Shown: positions 32,286 through 41,071, numbered from the stretch's first letter. The stretch: DNA of 64,000 nt from Winogradskya humida (GCF_016862215.1 NZ_BOMN01000100.1:40828-104827); one strand, 5' to 3'. Notes: generated from the letters alone by a model not told the origin. Program-made: numbers and translations.

Positions 32286-32909
32286 ATGCACGACCCTGCT
32301 CACCGGCGTGCTGGCGTGCTGGCCGACAGCTCGCGGTTGCGACGGTTGCCGTTCAGCACGGCCGGATCGATGTGGGTGCCGCATGACGAATGGCGTGAGG
32401 CGGCTCGCATCAACCTGACGCGAGCCGGCATCACGCCGTACGACCTGGCCCGTACCCGTGATCCGGTCTCGTTCGCCGACATCGTGTCCACCGGCCGGTC
32501 GTACGGAACCCTGTACGCCCTGCTCCGCGACTGGGCCGACGACGAGCGGGAGCCGTGGGACGTGATCCGCCGCAAGATCCGGTTCATCGGGGTCGTCTCC
32601 CGGCGAAGGACGAGCCCGAACACGCAACGCTGGCAGCAGCGCGCGGTCTGGACCTCCGGCCTGCCGTCGAGCATGGATCCGGTGCTGTACTCGTACCTCG
32701 CGGATCGCCAGGAGAAGCTGACAGTTTCGTTCGGCCCGGTCCCCTGGGCCCCGCCCGGGGTCCGGCGCGACGACGGCGTCCAATACGCGCTGGCGGAGGC
32801 CGTCGCCCTGGTGGACCACGGCCGCCGCCCCCGAGACCCGCGCGACGTTGATCCGGACCGTGTCGGCGCAGAAGCCGTACCCGGGGAAATGGGTCGCGAT
32901 GCTCACTAG
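32286..32909 (+). CDS. Hypothetical protein, probably N-terminally truncated
   Basis: 207 residues from ATG 32286, with codon bias that looks coding (for example WVPHDEWREAARINLTRAG). In the same frame, coding-like sequence continues upstream to the end of the EAL gene (CAAKVLARSEGGVLHFVGRS, 32217-32276) with no start codon. Near 32290 another frame reads LLTGVLA in better agreement. The gene therefore looks like the 3' part of a longer, lightly frameshifted gene whose start was lost at the EAL gene junction. No family assigned. Its stop overlaps the convergent YCII gene. Confidence 0.5.
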   Translation: MHDPAHRRAGVLADSSRLRRLPFSTAGSMWVPHDEWREAARINLTRAGITPYDLARTRDPVSFADIVSTGRSYGTLYALLRDWADDEREPWDVIRRKIRFIGVVSRRRTSPNTQRWQQRAVWTSGLPSSMDPVLYSYLADRQEKLTVSFGPVPWAPPGVRRDDGVQYALAEAVALVDHGRRPRDPRDVDPDRVGAEAVPGEMGRDAH

Positions 32910-33331
32910 CGCGTGACGGATGCACCGCTTTCGCGCCAGGCACGTTCCTTGGCGACCCACTCGTTGTCCTGCGGGAATTCCTCGATGCCGGGCACCCGGC
33001 GGATCTCGACGCTCGAGCCGGGGAAGGCCGGGATCCGCTTGGCCCACTCGACCGCCTCCTGCTTCGAGGCGACCTCGAGCAGGTAGAAACCACCAAAAAG
33101 TTCCCTGGTCTCACCGTACGGCCCGTCGGTGACCACCGGGCTCTCGCCGCCGAGGTCGACCACCACACCCTGCCCCGGATCGTCCAGCCCCTCGGCGGCG
33201 AGCAGCACACCCGCCTTGATCAGCTCCTCGTTGAACCGGCCCGTCGTGGCCAGCATCTCCTCGAACGGCGTGGCCATCATGGCGGCGGTCGTCTCGTCGG
33301 TGCCCCGCATGATCAGCATGTACTTCGGCAT
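32906..33331 (-). CDS. YCII-related domain protein
   Basis: 141 residues starting MPKYMLIMRGTDETTAAMM. The layout, with DGPYGETRELFGGFYLLEVA near residue 72 and a C-terminal VEIRRVPGIEE, is that of the YCII/DGPF family. The DGPYGETREL stretch is the hallmark. The family has a ferredoxin-like fold and is often encoded next to ECF sigma factors, which is not the case here. Function is unknown. Confidence 0.85.
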   Translation of the reverse strand: MPKYMLIMRGTDETTAAMMATPFEEMLATTGRFNEELIKAGVLLAAEGLDDPGQGVVVDLGGESPVVTDGPYGETRELFGGFYLLEVASKQEAVEWAKRIPAFPGSSVEIRRVPGIEEFPQDNEWVAKERAWRESGASVTR

Positions 33332-33450
33332 CGGTCCTCCTCATCGGGCAGGGCCGCCCCTCGGCCCTCGCCCCCACCCGTCGAACGAGCGGCGCGCGGA
33401 TCGACACGGCCCCGGAAAAAATGTCGCACCCCCACCATAAAATCCCGGCT

Positions 33451-33657
33451 ATGTCATACGACCTCGCTGTCCGGGAAGGGGACCGCCCGGCGAACGACGC
33501 TGCGTACGCAGAGTGCCTGAAACTGTCCCCGGACCAGCGCTTCCGGGCCGGGGTGGTGAACATCGACAGGGTCGTGCGGGCGTTCACGGGTTTCCCCGAC
33601 GGGGACCCGGCCATCGCCGTCCGATATTCGTGGCGGCCGTTCGTGGTGGGGCCATGA
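33451..33657 (+). CDS. Hypothetical 68-residue protein
   Basis: ATG 33451 opens MSYDLAVREGDRPANDAAYA, an N-terminus shared by a group of longer actinobacterial hypothetical proteins as I recall them. Here it runs only to RPFVVGP before a stop, so it may be an internally deleted relative. Its TGA overlaps the ATG of the next gene (ATGA), which indicates coupling. No function is proposed. Confidence 0.5.
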   Translation: MSYDLAVREGDRPANDAAYAECLKLSPDQRFRAGVVNIDRVVRAFTGFPDGDPAIAVRYSWRPFVVGP

Positions 33658-34082
33658 GCGAGTACGTGACGTTTTTCCTGGCGCGCGAGGACTCGGCGGC
33701 TGTTGCTACGCGGAATCGGGGGCCGGTGGGCGGCGTCGTGGGATCTTTCTTCAGTGCGGACGATGCGGTTGTCATCTGGGAGAGCTTGCTGACCGGCCGG
33801 TCCGTCGAGGAGCTGTGGGAAACCGGTGGGCCGCGGGTGGTGGCGCCGTGGGTCAACGACGGCAGCGCGGTCTTCGCCTTGTCCGATGAGCTGACCGGCC
33901 GGTTGCTGCACGCCGATGCCGCTCAGCTCGAAAAGCTGGCTGCGCAGTGGTCAGCGATGGTGGCGCGGGACGGGGACGAGCTCGCTGCGGACGTCGCGTT
34001 GCGGGTTGTCACGGGCGTGGCCGGGCTGGCCCACGAGGCGGTCAGGGCCGGGTGGCCGGTCTACTGCCGGGTTGCCTGCTGA
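33654..34082 (+). CDS. Hypothetical 142-residue protein
   Basis: ATG 33654 overlaps the preceding stop (ATGA). The product MSEYVTFFLAREDSAAVATR is soluble, acidic and mixed alpha/beta, with no recognised domain. Longer in-frame readings upstream lie in the other small gene and are rejected. An 11-bp duplication (GATCGGGGTGG twice) starts within its stop codon, a minor example of the gene-end repeats in this window. Confidence 0.6.
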   Translation: MSEYVTFFLAREDSAAVATRNRGPVGGVVGSFFSADDAVVIWESLLTGRSVEELWETGGPRVVAPWVNDGSAVFALSDELTGRLLHADAAQLEKLAAQWSAMVARDGDELAADVALRVVTGVAGLAHEAVRAGWPVYCRVAC

Positions 34083-34122
34083 TCGGGGTGGATCGGGGTG
34101 GTGGCGCTGGGTGCCGCACCGG

Positions 34123-34518
34123 TCAGGACAGGACGGCGTAGGTGGTGATCCACGCGATTTCCAGGATGACGATGGCGATGCCGGCGATGCGGCCGCGGCG
34201 GGCGACCCGGGGGTGGTCCGGGTGGGAGCCGATGCCGGGATCTTTCGCGGAGGGCATGTCGGCGGGGAGTTTGCCCATCCAGAACAGAGGCAGGGCGGCG
34301 ACCGCGAAGCCGCCACCGCCGAGCACCAGCTGTCCGGACGACGGACCGGCGGTGAGGGCGAAGAGGAGAAAGATTCCCAGGGCCGGGAGGACCCGCCCGG
34401 TCATGCTCCGGCGCCGGCGGTACGGCGGGGTCATCCGGAACAGGGCCGCGGCCAGCAGGGCTGTCCCGCCGAGCCCGAGGGACCATCCGAGCCAGGCGGG
34501 CGGGTTGGCGGCGCTCAT
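34123..34518 (-). CDS. Small membrane protein, four predicted helices
   Basis: 131 residues from the ATG at 34518. Hydrophobic segments are LGWSLGLGGTALLAAALF, VLPALGIFLLFALTAG, LVLGGGGFAVAALPLFWMG and IAGIAIVILEIAWITTYAVL, separated by a basic loop (PPYRRRRSM). No family is recognised. It is convergent with the preceding hypothetical gene. Confidence 0.6.
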   Translation of the reverse strand: MSAANPPAWLGWSLGLGGTALLAAALFRMTPPYRRRRSMTGRVLPALGIFLLFALTAGPSSGQLVLGGGGFAVAALPLFWMGKLPADMPSAKDPGIGSHPDHPRVARRGRIAGIAIVILEIAWITTYAVLS

Positions 34519-34549
34519 CGACCTCACCTCACGGACGTGACTTCAGCCG

Positions 34550-34790
34550 CCATGTTTCCACGAGCCATCCCGAGGTTTCCCACGAGCCATCCCGGGCCTC
34601 CCCGGCCAGACCGGCCTCCCACCTACGCGCCGGGCCTCCCAGCCAGACCGGGCCTACCGGCCAGACCGGGCCTCCCAGCCATGCTCGGGCCTCCCAGCCA
34701 TGCTCGGGCCTCCCAGCCATGCTCGGCATTCCCACCGGACCGGGCATCCCACACCACGCCGGGTCTTCCCAGCCATACCGGGCCTCCCCA
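34550..34790. repeat. Degenerate 18-19 bp tandem array
   Basis: The gap 34519-34890 contains no gene. It is filled by a decayed array of GGGCCTCCCAGCCATGCTC and relatives (best copies 34665-34725, three nearly identical). Outer copies are diverged (for example GAGCCATCCCG near 34560). It lies between the small membrane protein's 5' end and the cutinase terminator. Confidence 0.8.
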
Positions 34791-34842
34791 GCTGTGCCGG
34801 GCCTTCGATGAGGCCGGGAATAGGGCCGGGATGAGGCCGAAG

Positions 34843-34879
34843 CGCCGCCGCCCCTGGCCGACGAGCGGGGGCGGCGGCG
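34843..34879 (-). terminator. Hairpin terminator of cutinase gene
   Basis: CGCCGCCGCCCC (34843-34854) pairs perfectly with GGGGCGGCGGCG (34868-34879), a 12-bp stem with a 13-nt loop. It begins 11 bp past the cutinase stop on the minus strand. Confidence 0.75.
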
Positions 34880-34890
34880 TCCGGGTGGGG

Positions 34891-35562
34891 TCAGCCGAGT
34901 TGTTTGCCGACGAAAGCCGTGGCGTCGTCGGCGAATTTGGCGTAGTCGAGGTGGGCGGCGAGGCTGGTGCCGCCCTGGCAGAACTGGTCGTTGCGGTTGC
35001 AGAAGGACTGGGTGCGGCCGGCGAAGGTGTTCAGGCGGCCCGCGCCGCGGGGGAAGACGCCGGAGCGGGTGCCGTCGGTGACGTTGAAGGGTTCGTTGCG
35101 GGTGAAGGTGGGGTCGCCGAAGAGCAGGACCGCCGCGACCCGGTCCTGCAGCGCGGCGGGCAGGGCCGACTGGCTGGTCAGCGCGTCGCCGACCACGTCC
35201 GCGCCCTGCGAGTAGCCCATCAGGACGAAGCGGGTGTTCTTGCAGGCCGCGGCCGTGCGCTGGACGTCGCCGGCCAGTGCGGTGACGCCCTGGCGGACGC
35301 TGGCGGTGTAGTTGAAGTTGGCGGGATAGTCGACCGCCGTGGTCCTGATGCTCTGCGGCAGCTCGCGGGTGAGCTGCTGGGCGAGCGGGGTGAGCAGGAT
35401 GCCCAGGCCCGGTCGTTCGGTGGTGCCGCGGGCGCCGATCACTTCGACGTCGGCGCAGGCGTTTCCGGGTGCCTGCGCGGCGAACGTCAGCGGGGCCACC
35501 ACGAGGCCGGCCGCGCCGACCACGCCTGCCGCTGCGAGGCTGAGAACTGTCCGTAACCGCAT
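34891..35562 (-). CDS. Secreted cutinase-family esterase
   Basis: 223 residues. A signal peptide (MRLRTVLSLAAAGVVGAAGL, cleaved near AQA-PG) is followed by a cutinase domain starting ACADVEVIGARGTTE. The catalytic Ser is in LMGYSQGADVVGDA near residue 116, the Asp region is around FCNRNDQFC and the His is in LAAHLDYAKF. Cys pairs CADVEV/CKNTRF and CNRND/FCQGG are placed as in cutinases. It hydrolyses ester bonds of polymers or lipids outside the cell. A strong terminator hairpin follows. Confidence 0.9.
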   Translation of the reverse strand: MRLRTVLSLAAAGVVGAAGLVVAPLTFAAQAPGNACADVEVIGARGTTERPGLGILLTPLAQQLTRELPQSIRTTAVDYPANFNYTASVRQGVTALAGDVQRTAAACKNTRFVLMGYSQGADVVGDALTSQSALPAALQDRVAAVLLFGDPTFTRNEPFNVTDGTRSGVFPRGAGRLNTFAGRTQSFCNRNDQFCQGGTSLAAHLDYAKFADDATAFVGKQLG

Positions 35563-35692
35563 GCCGTCATCCCTTCATAGGCGGGCAACTTCATGCACTA
35601 ACTACGCACATAGCTCCGCCACAGGATGTGTCCTGCTTGTTTCTTCACAGTGCCGAGGAAAGTTGAACCGCCGGGGTGGCCCCGATGGGGGA

Positions 35693-36808
35693 TCAGGTGT
35701 CGTAGTCGACGATCACCTTGGGTGACAGCGGGAGTGACTGGCAGGTCAGGACGAAACCGGCTGCCACCTCCGCCGGCTCCAGAGCGAAGTTGCGGCGCAT
35801 CTCCACCTCGCCCTCCGTGACCATGGCCCGGCACGTTCCGCACACGCCGCCCTTGCACGCGAACGGCAGGTCGGGCCGGGACCGCTGGGCACTCGCGAGG
35901 ATCGTCTCGCCGTCGGCGACCGGGACCGTCGTCGAGCGGCCGTCCATCATGACCGTCACCTCACGGCTAGCGCCCAGGTCCGCCGAGGGCCGGTCAACAA
36001 CCGGCGGTGGCTCATCCACCCAGAACAACTCACGGTGGATCACACCCACATCCGTCCCGTACGCCCGGAGCACCTCGGTAGCGTCCGTCACCATCCCGAA
36101 CGGCCCGCACAACCACCAGTGATCCACCGCCGCCACGTCGATGAGCAGCGGCAACAGGGTGCGCAACTTCGCAGCGTCCAGCCGGCCGGACAGCAGCGAA
36201 ACCTCGCGCTCCTCCCGCGACAGCAGGTGCACCAGCTCCAGCCGCGACGGGTTCGCGTCCTTCAGATCGGCCAGCTCCTCGGCGAACATGACGGTGTCCG
36301 CGCGGCGGTTCCCGTACAGAATGGTGACCTGAGAAGTGGGGTGCCGCAGCAGCGACGACGCGATGGACAACACCGGGGTGATCCCGGAGCCGGCGGCGAT
36401 CAGCACATGCCGGCCGCCCGCCGCGAGGTCCGGGGTGAACGTCCCGCTGGGCGGCGCCACCTCGACCACGTCACCCGGGCGCACGTCGTGCACCAGCCAC
36501 GACGAGACCAGGCCGCCGGGCACCTCCCGCACCCCGATCCGGGGCGGGGCACCGGCAGCGGAACAGATCGAATACGTACGCCGTTCGTCCGCAGCCCCGG
36601 AACGCTCAGCCCCGGAACCTACAGCGTCAGAACGCACGGCCCCGGAACGCACAGCGTCAGAACGCACGGCTCCGGAACGCACGGTGAGAGACTGGCCGGG
36701 GCGGAATGCGAACGTGCCGGACAACTCACGGGGCACCTCGAAGGTGACGGCGACGGCATCTGCGCAGAGCCGGTCGACGGTCGCGACACGCAGTGGGTGG
36801 AAGGGCAC
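35693..36808 (-). CDS. paaE: Phenylacetyl-CoA epoxidase reductase subunit PaaE
   Basis: 371 residues. A ferredoxin-NADP-reductase module (FAD motif RRTYSICSAAG, NAD(P) motif AAGSGITPVLSIASSLL) is followed by a C-terminal plant-type 2Fe-2S domain (FACKGGVCGTCRAMV plus a late Cys in LTCQSLP). PaaE passes electrons from NADPH to the PaaAC oxygenase. It is the last gene of the paaNABCDE run. Residues about 43-72, between LTVR and ERRTYS, hold an alternating (SGAVRSDAVR)-type repeat not expected in PaaE. Position and motifs make the assignment firm. Confidence 0.9.
   Translation of the reverse strand: MPFHPLRVATVDRLCADAVAVTFEVPRELSGTFAFRPGQSLTVRSGAVRSDAVRSGAVRSDAVGSGAERSGAADERRTYSICSAAGAPPRIGVREVPGGLVSSWLVHDVRPGDVVEVAPPSGTFTPDLAAGGRHVLIAAGSGITPVLSIASSLLRHPTSQVTILYGNRRADTVMFAEELADLKDANPSRLELVHLLSREEREVSLLSGRLDAAKLRTLLPLLIDVAAVDHWWLCGPFGMVTDATEVLRAYGTDVGVIHRELFWVDEPPPVVDRPSADLGASREVTVMMDGRSTTVPVADGETILASAQRSRPDLPFACKGGVCGTCRAMVTEGEVEMRRNFALEPAEVAAGFVLTCQSLPLSPKVIVDYDT
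36590..36690 (-). repeat. 15/30-bp in-frame repeat in paaE
   Basis: The units GCGTCAGAACGCACG and GCCCCGGAACGCACA alternate, encoding SGAVR and SDAVR peptides. The array lies in a surface loop of the FAD domain just before the RxYS flavin motif. It preserves frame and keeps all cofactor motifs. Confidence 0.85.
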
Positions 36809-36809
36809 C

Positions 36810-37298
36810 TCAGATCTCCTTGACGTGCTCGAATGGCTCCCGGCACGCGGGGCAGCGGCGCAGCTCGCGGCAGGCGGTGGCGCTGAACGCGGCGATCTGC
36901 TCGGTGGCCGGGGCGCCGCAGCGGGGGCAGGGCACCTGGGGGCGTACCGGGAAAAGGGTCAGGGGCACCGGCCCGGCGGCCCGGCGCGGTGCGGGACCCG
37001 GCGGGGCGATCCCGGCCGCGGTGAGCTTGTCCTTGCCCGCCGGGGTGATCCAGTCGGTGGTCCAGGCCGGGGTGAGCACCGTACGCACCTCGACCCGCGG
37101 ATACCCGGCCGCTCGCAGCGCACCGGTGAGGTCGTCGCGGATCGCACCCATCGCCGGGCAGCCGGAATACGTCGGGGTGATCGTCACGACGACCCGGTCG
37201 GCCAGCTCCTCGACCTCGCGCAGGATGCCCAGGTCGGCGAGGGTGAGCCAGGGCAGCTCCGGGTCCTGCACGCGGGCCGCCACGGCGAAAGCGGTCAC
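36810..37298 (-). CDS. paaD: Phenylacetyl-CoA epoxidase maturation factor PaaD
   Basis: 162 residues from GTG 37298, which overlaps the paaC stop (GTGA). The DUF59/MIP18 domain is seen in DPELPWLTLADLGIL and TYSGCPAMGAIRDDL. The C-terminal zinc-ribbon-like cysteines are CPRCG and CPAC near the end. PaaD is needed for metal-centre maturation of the epoxidase. The paaE start lies 1 bp downstream of its stop, so translation is probably coupled. Confidence 0.9.
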   Translation of the reverse strand: MTAFAVAARVQDPELPWLTLADLGILREVEELADRVVVTITPTYSGCPAMGAIRDDLTGALRAAGYPRVEVRTVLTPAWTTDWITPAGKDKLTAAGIAPPGPAPRRAAGPVPLTLFPVRPQVPCPRCGAPATEQIAAFSATACRELRRCPACREPFEHVKEI

Positions 37299-38152
37299 CA
37301 GGTGCCGCCCGGGTTGTCCCGTGCCACTCCCTGCAGCTCGGCGAGGATGTCCGCCATCGCCGGCGTGTGCGCGCCCCGCGGCTCGCCGCCACGCCACGGC
37401 GCCGCCTGCAGCTTCGCGGCGTCGAGGACCTGTGCCCAGACCCGTTCGACCTCGGTGCGGGTGCTCGCCGGGTCGACGCCGAACCCCGCCGCCGCCATGC
37501 TCAGCTCGGTCTCGTGCGGGGCGAACAGGTCCGCCGCGGACACCGCCTCGGCCGCGTCCTGCATGCGGATGTGCGAGATGTCCGTGCCGTCGCCGAGCCG
37601 CACGACCCACTGGGCGGCGTACTCGCGGTGGTAGGTCAGCTCCTTGGTGCCCTTCTCCGCGATCGCGGCCAGCACCGGGTCGGCGGACTTCGTCAGCTGA
37701 TCGAAGATCGCCAGCCGCCATGACGAGAACACCACGAGCCGCGCGACCAGGTGCGCGAAGTCGTCGTCGGTGCGCTCCACCAGGCGTACGTTGCGGAAGC
37801 CCGCCTGCTCTCGCAGATAGGCCAGGGAATCCTCGTCCCGGCCCGCGTCCTCGACCACGGCCGCGCGGCTGAGCAGCAGCCGGGCCTGGCCGAGCAGGTC
37901 CAGGGCGATGTTGGCGATCGCCAGCTCGTCCTCGATCTCCGGCGCGCGGGTCACCCACTGCTGCAGCCGGTGCGACATGATCAGCGCGTCGTCACCGAGC
38001 ATCAGGCAGTAGTCCGCGAGTGCGGCCCGGTCGGCACCGGCGGGCACCGCCGTGTCCACCCCGGCGAGAGGGTCGGCGAACCCCGTCCCGTATGCCCACC
38101 GCGCGTCGTCGTCGTGGTCGGTCAGCGCCTCGTAAGCGTCGTCGAAGGACAT
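37295..38152 (-). CDS. paaC: Phenylacetyl-CoA epoxidase structural subunit PaaC
   Basis: 285 residues from ATG 38152. It is a ferritin-like subunit: YCLMLGDDALIMSHRLQQWV near the start, IALDLLGQARLL, then ELTYHREYAAQWVVRLGDG. It partners PaaA to form the catalytic core but lacks the active di-iron site in characterised members. The start is 11 bp after the paaB stop, and its end overlaps paaD. Confidence 0.92.
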   Translation of the reverse strand: MSFDDAYEALTDHDDDARWAYGTGFADPLAGVDTAVPAGADRAALADYCLMLGDDALIMSHRLQQWVTRAPEIEDELAIANIALDLLGQARLLLSRAAVVEDAGRDEDSLAYLREQAGFRNVRLVERTDDDFAHLVARLVVFSSWRLAIFDQLTKSADPVLAAIAEKGTKELTYHREYAAQWVVRLGDGTDISHIRMQDAAEAVSAADLFAPHETELSMAAAGFGVDPASTRTEVERVWAQVLDAAKLQAAPWRGGEPRGAHTPAMADILAELQGVARDNPGGTW

Positions 38153-38163
38153 CGTGCACCGCC

Positions 38164-38448
38164 TCAGATGTGCGGCACGGAGCCGGGGATCGTGTAATAC
38201 GTGGGATGCCGGTACGACTTGTCGCCGCTCGGCTCGAAGAACGCCGCCTTGTCCTCGGGACTCGACGCGACCACGTCGTCGGAGCGCACCACCCAGATGC
38301 TCACGCCCTCGTTGCGCCGTGTGTAGAGGTCGCGGGCATGGTGCACGGCCATCTCGTGGTCGGCGGCGCGCAGGGAACCGACGTGCACGTGGTTGAGCCC
38401 GCGTCTGGCTCGGACGAACACCTCGAACAGTGGCCACTCGTGGTTCAT
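38164..38448 (-). CDS. paaB: Phenylacetyl-CoA epoxidase subunit PaaB
   Basis: 94 residues, the usual PaaB size, starting MNHEWPLFEVFVRARRGLNH with HVGSLRAADHEMAVHHARDL following. PaaB is a small subunit that bridges PaaAC heterodimers. Its start overlaps the paaA stop by 4 bp (ATGA). Confidence 0.93.
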   Translation of the reverse strand: MNHEWPLFEVFVRARRGLNHVHVGSLRAADHEMAVHHARDLYTRRNEGVSIWVVRSDDVVASSPEDKAAFFEPSGDKSYRHPTYYTIPGSVPHI

Positions 38449-39362
38449 GCGACGACCTTCTCCCTCTTCCGCGCGTGCGCGGCTGCCGCTTCCCTGACCC
38501 AGGCGCCGTCCTCGTCGGCGCGGCGGCGGCGCTCGATGCGGGCGGCGTTGCAGGGTCCGTCGCCGGAGATGACCCGGGTCAGCTCGGCCCAGTCCGGCGT
38601 GCCGAAGTCATAGTGCCCGCGGTCGGCGTTCCAGCGCAGTTCGTCATCCGGAAGGGTGACACCGAGGGCCTCCGCCTGCGGGACACTCATGTCGACGTAA
38701 CGCTGGCGCAGCTCGTCGTTGCTGTGCCGCTTGATCTTCCACGCCATGGACCGCGCCGAGTTGGGCGACTGGTCATCCGGCGGCCCGAACATCATCAGCG
38801 ACGGCCACCACCAGCGGTTCACCGCGTCCTGGACCATGGCCCGCTGACCCGGCGTCCCGCCCATCATGGTCATCAGCAGCTCGAAACCCTGCCGCTGGTG
38901 GAAGGACTCCTCCTTGCAGATGCGGATCATCGCGCGCCCGTACGGACCATACGAGCTGCGGCAGAGCGGAACCTGGTTGCAGATCGCCGCGCCGTCCACG
39001 AGCCATCCGATCACGCCCACGTCGGCGAACGTCAGCGTCGGATAGTTGAAGATCGACGAATACTTCTGCCGGCCCTCGATGAGCCGCCGCGTCAGGTCGC
39101 CGCGGTCCGCACCGAGCGTCTCCGCCGCCGAGTAGAGATACAGCCCGTGCCCCGCCTCGTCCTGCACCTTCGCGAGCAGGATCGCCTTGCGGCGCAACGA
39201 CGGCGCCCGGGTGATCCACTCCCCCTCCGGCTGCATGCCGATGATCTCCGAGTGGGCGTGCTGGGCGATCTGCCGGATCATCGTGCTGCGGTAGCCGTCG
39301 GGCATGGCGTCCCCGGGCTCGATCCGCTGATCCCGCGCGATGGTGTCCTCGAAGTCACTCAT
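38445..39362 (-). CDS. paaA: Phenylacetyl-CoA epoxidase catalytic subunit PaaA
   Basis: 305 residues with the two E-x2-H iron-binding motifs: KVQDEAGHGLYLYSAAE near residue 64 and ICKEESFHQRQGFE near residue 155. PaaA binds phenylacetyl-CoA and its di-iron site makes the ring 1,2-epoxide. It begins 4 bp inside the end of paaN, so the genes form one tightly coupled operon. Confidence 0.94.
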   Translation of the reverse strand: MSDFEDTIARDQRIEPGDAMPDGYRSTMIRQIAQHAHSEIIGMQPEGEWITRAPSLRRKAILLAKVQDEAGHGLYLYSAAETLGADRGDLTRRLIEGRQKYSSIFNYPTLTFADVGVIGWLVDGAAICNQVPLCRSSYGPYGRAMIRICKEESFHQRQGFELLMTMMGGTPGQRAMVQDAVNRWWWPSLMMFGPPDDQSPNSARSMAWKIKRHSNDELRQRYVDMSVPQAEALGVTLPDDELRWNADRGHYDFGTPDWAELTRVISGDGPCNAARIERRRRADEDGAWVREAAAAHARKREKVVA

Positions 39363-40996
39363 GAGACATGCCGCCGCGACTGCAGGGTGTAGAACCGGCC
39401 CGTTATGTAAGCCGCGTCGCTGAGCGATGCCGTAGCCGCGGGATTCGCGCCCGTGCCGTGCAGATCGCTGAACGCCGCCGTCTGGTTGACGAACACCCCG
39501 CCCGTGAGATTCTCGGACAGATGCACGCCGGCATCCAGCGCGGCATTTCGGGCTTGTTCCAGAATGTCATCGGAGGTCGAGTGGACCAGTGCGGTCAGCG
39601 CGCCGTGATGCCCGACGGTCTGCTCAAAGATCGAGATGCTCTCCGCAGTGGAAGCGGTGGTGATGACGAACGAGATCGGCCCGAACCACTCCCGGGTGTA
39701 GACCTTCTCGTCGGCGACATCAAGACGCACGATCAGCGGCGTACGACTGGACTCGATCTCTTGTGAGGGGTGTAGCACCCCCGGGAGCGTCCCCGCCTCG
39801 GTCAGCCGGGCGAGCACTCCGTCGTTGACGATCGCGCCGAGCGTGCCGACCGCCCGCTGCGGATCGCCGAGCAGCTTGTCGACCGCCGCACCCAGATCGG
39901 CACCGAACTCCGCGGGACTCTTGTGCCCGGCGTCCGTGTCGATGCCCGTCGCCGGGACCAGCAGATTCTGCGGGGTCGTGCACATCTGCCCGCTGTAGAG
40001 CGACAGCGAGAACGCCAGATTGCGCAACATCCCCTTGTAGTCGTCGGTCGAGTCGACGATCACCGTGTTGAGCCCGGCCTTCTCCGTGTAGACGACGGCC
40101 TGCCGGGCGTTCGCCTCCAGCCAGTTGCCGAACTCGCTCGACCCGGTGAAGTCGACGATCCGCACGTCGGGGTGGGTGGCGAGGGTCGCCGCGATACCGT
40201 CGCCGCGCTCCTCCACGGCCAGGGTGACCACGTTGGGATCCAGGCCCGCCTCGGTCAGCACCTCGCGGGCGATCTGCACGGTGATGGCGAGCGGCAGGAC
40301 CGCGCCAGGATGCGGTTTGACGATCACCGGGTTGCCGGTGACCAGGCTCGCGAACAGGCCGGGATAACTGTTCCAGGTGGGGAACGTGGTGCAGCCGATC
40401 ACCAGCGCGACCCCGCGCCCCACCGCCGTGCTGGTCTTCTCCAGCCGCAACGGATCCCCGCCACGCTGCGGTTTCGCCCACTGCGCGGCAGCCGGGATCC
40501 GGGTCGACTCGGCGAGCGCGACCGCGACGGCTTCCAGGCCGCGGTCCTGCGCGTGGGCGCCACCGGCCTGGAACGCCATGACGAACGCCTGCCCGGTCGT
40601 GAGCTGCACCGCGTGCGCCATCTCGAAGATGCGCGCGTTGATCCGCCGCAGGATCTCGGCGGCGACTCCGGCACGCCCCTGCGGTCCGGCAGCACGCCAC
40701 CCCGGGGTCGCTGCGCGCGCTGCCGCGACCAGATCGCCCGGGTCACCCTTGGGATAGGAAACGTGCGCACCGGGCTCAGTCGACACAGTCGTGGTCGCAC
40801 CGGGCACCTCGATCGGGAACTCCGCCCCGAGCAGTGCCTGGAAAGCGGCCTCCCCCGCCGGCGCAGCCTCCTCGCCGTAGACGGACTTGCTCGGCGACTC
40901 GGGATAGGCCGACCAGTAATCGCGGGCGGCGGCCGCCTCGATCGCACGGTCGAGCAGCTCGCGGTGCCTCTGGTAGAACTCAGCGGGGGTTGTCAC
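39359..40996 (-). CDS. paaN: Phenylacetic acid degradation protein PaaN
   Basis: 545 residues of the aldehyde-dehydrogenase superfamily in the PaaN subgroup. The cofactor region is TTFPTWNSYPGLFASLVTGN near residue 205, TEKAGLNTVIVDSTD covers the glutamate region and the nucleophile is in YSGQMCTTPQNLL near residue 343. PaaN is linked to oxidation of the ring-opened aldehyde intermediate. It lacks the hydratase domain of bifunctional PaaZ. It is the first gene of the operon, 76 bp from the divergent paaR. Confidence 0.88.
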   Translation of the reverse strand: MTTPAEFYQRHRELLDRAIEAAAARDYWSAYPESPSKSVYGEEAAPAGEAAFQALLGAEFPIEVPGATTTVSTEPGAHVSYPKGDPGDLVAAARAATPGWRAAGPQGRAGVAAEILRRINARIFEMAHAVQLTTGQAFVMAFQAGGAHAQDRGLEAVAVALAESTRIPAAAQWAKPQRGGDPLRLEKTSTAVGRGVALVIGCTTFPTWNSYPGLFASLVTGNPVIVKPHPGAVLPLAITVQIAREVLTEAGLDPNVVTLAVEERGDGIAATLATHPDVRIVDFTGSSEFGNWLEANARQAVVYTEKAGLNTVIVDSTDDYKGMLRNLAFSLSLYSGQMCTTPQNLLVPATGIDTDAGHKSPAEFGADLGAAVDKLLGDPQRAVGTLGAIVNDGVLARLTEAGTLPGVLHPSQEIESSRTPLIVRLDVADEKVYTREWFGPISFVITTASTAESISIFEQTVGHHGALTALVHSTSDDILEQARNAALDAGVHLSENLTGGVFVNQTAAFSDLHGTGANPAATASLSDAAYITGRFYTLQSRRHVS

Positions 40997-41031
40997 CAGC
41001 GCTCCTTTGCGATTGGCTGTACCTATTATCT

Positions 41032-41049
41032 ACCGTCCGTTCGGTCGGT
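41032..41049. promoter_or_regulatory. PaaR operator candidate
   Basis: ACCGTCCGTTCGGTCGGT is an imperfect palindrome (ACCG-N-CCG against CGG-N-CGGT) in the paaN-paaR gap, 23 bp before the paaR start. TetR-type PaaR proteins bind similar ACCGACCG-rich palindromes and release them on binding phenylacetyl-CoA. Confidence 0.7.
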
Positions 41050-41071
41050 TAATCAAGACCTGGGGGTGGGG

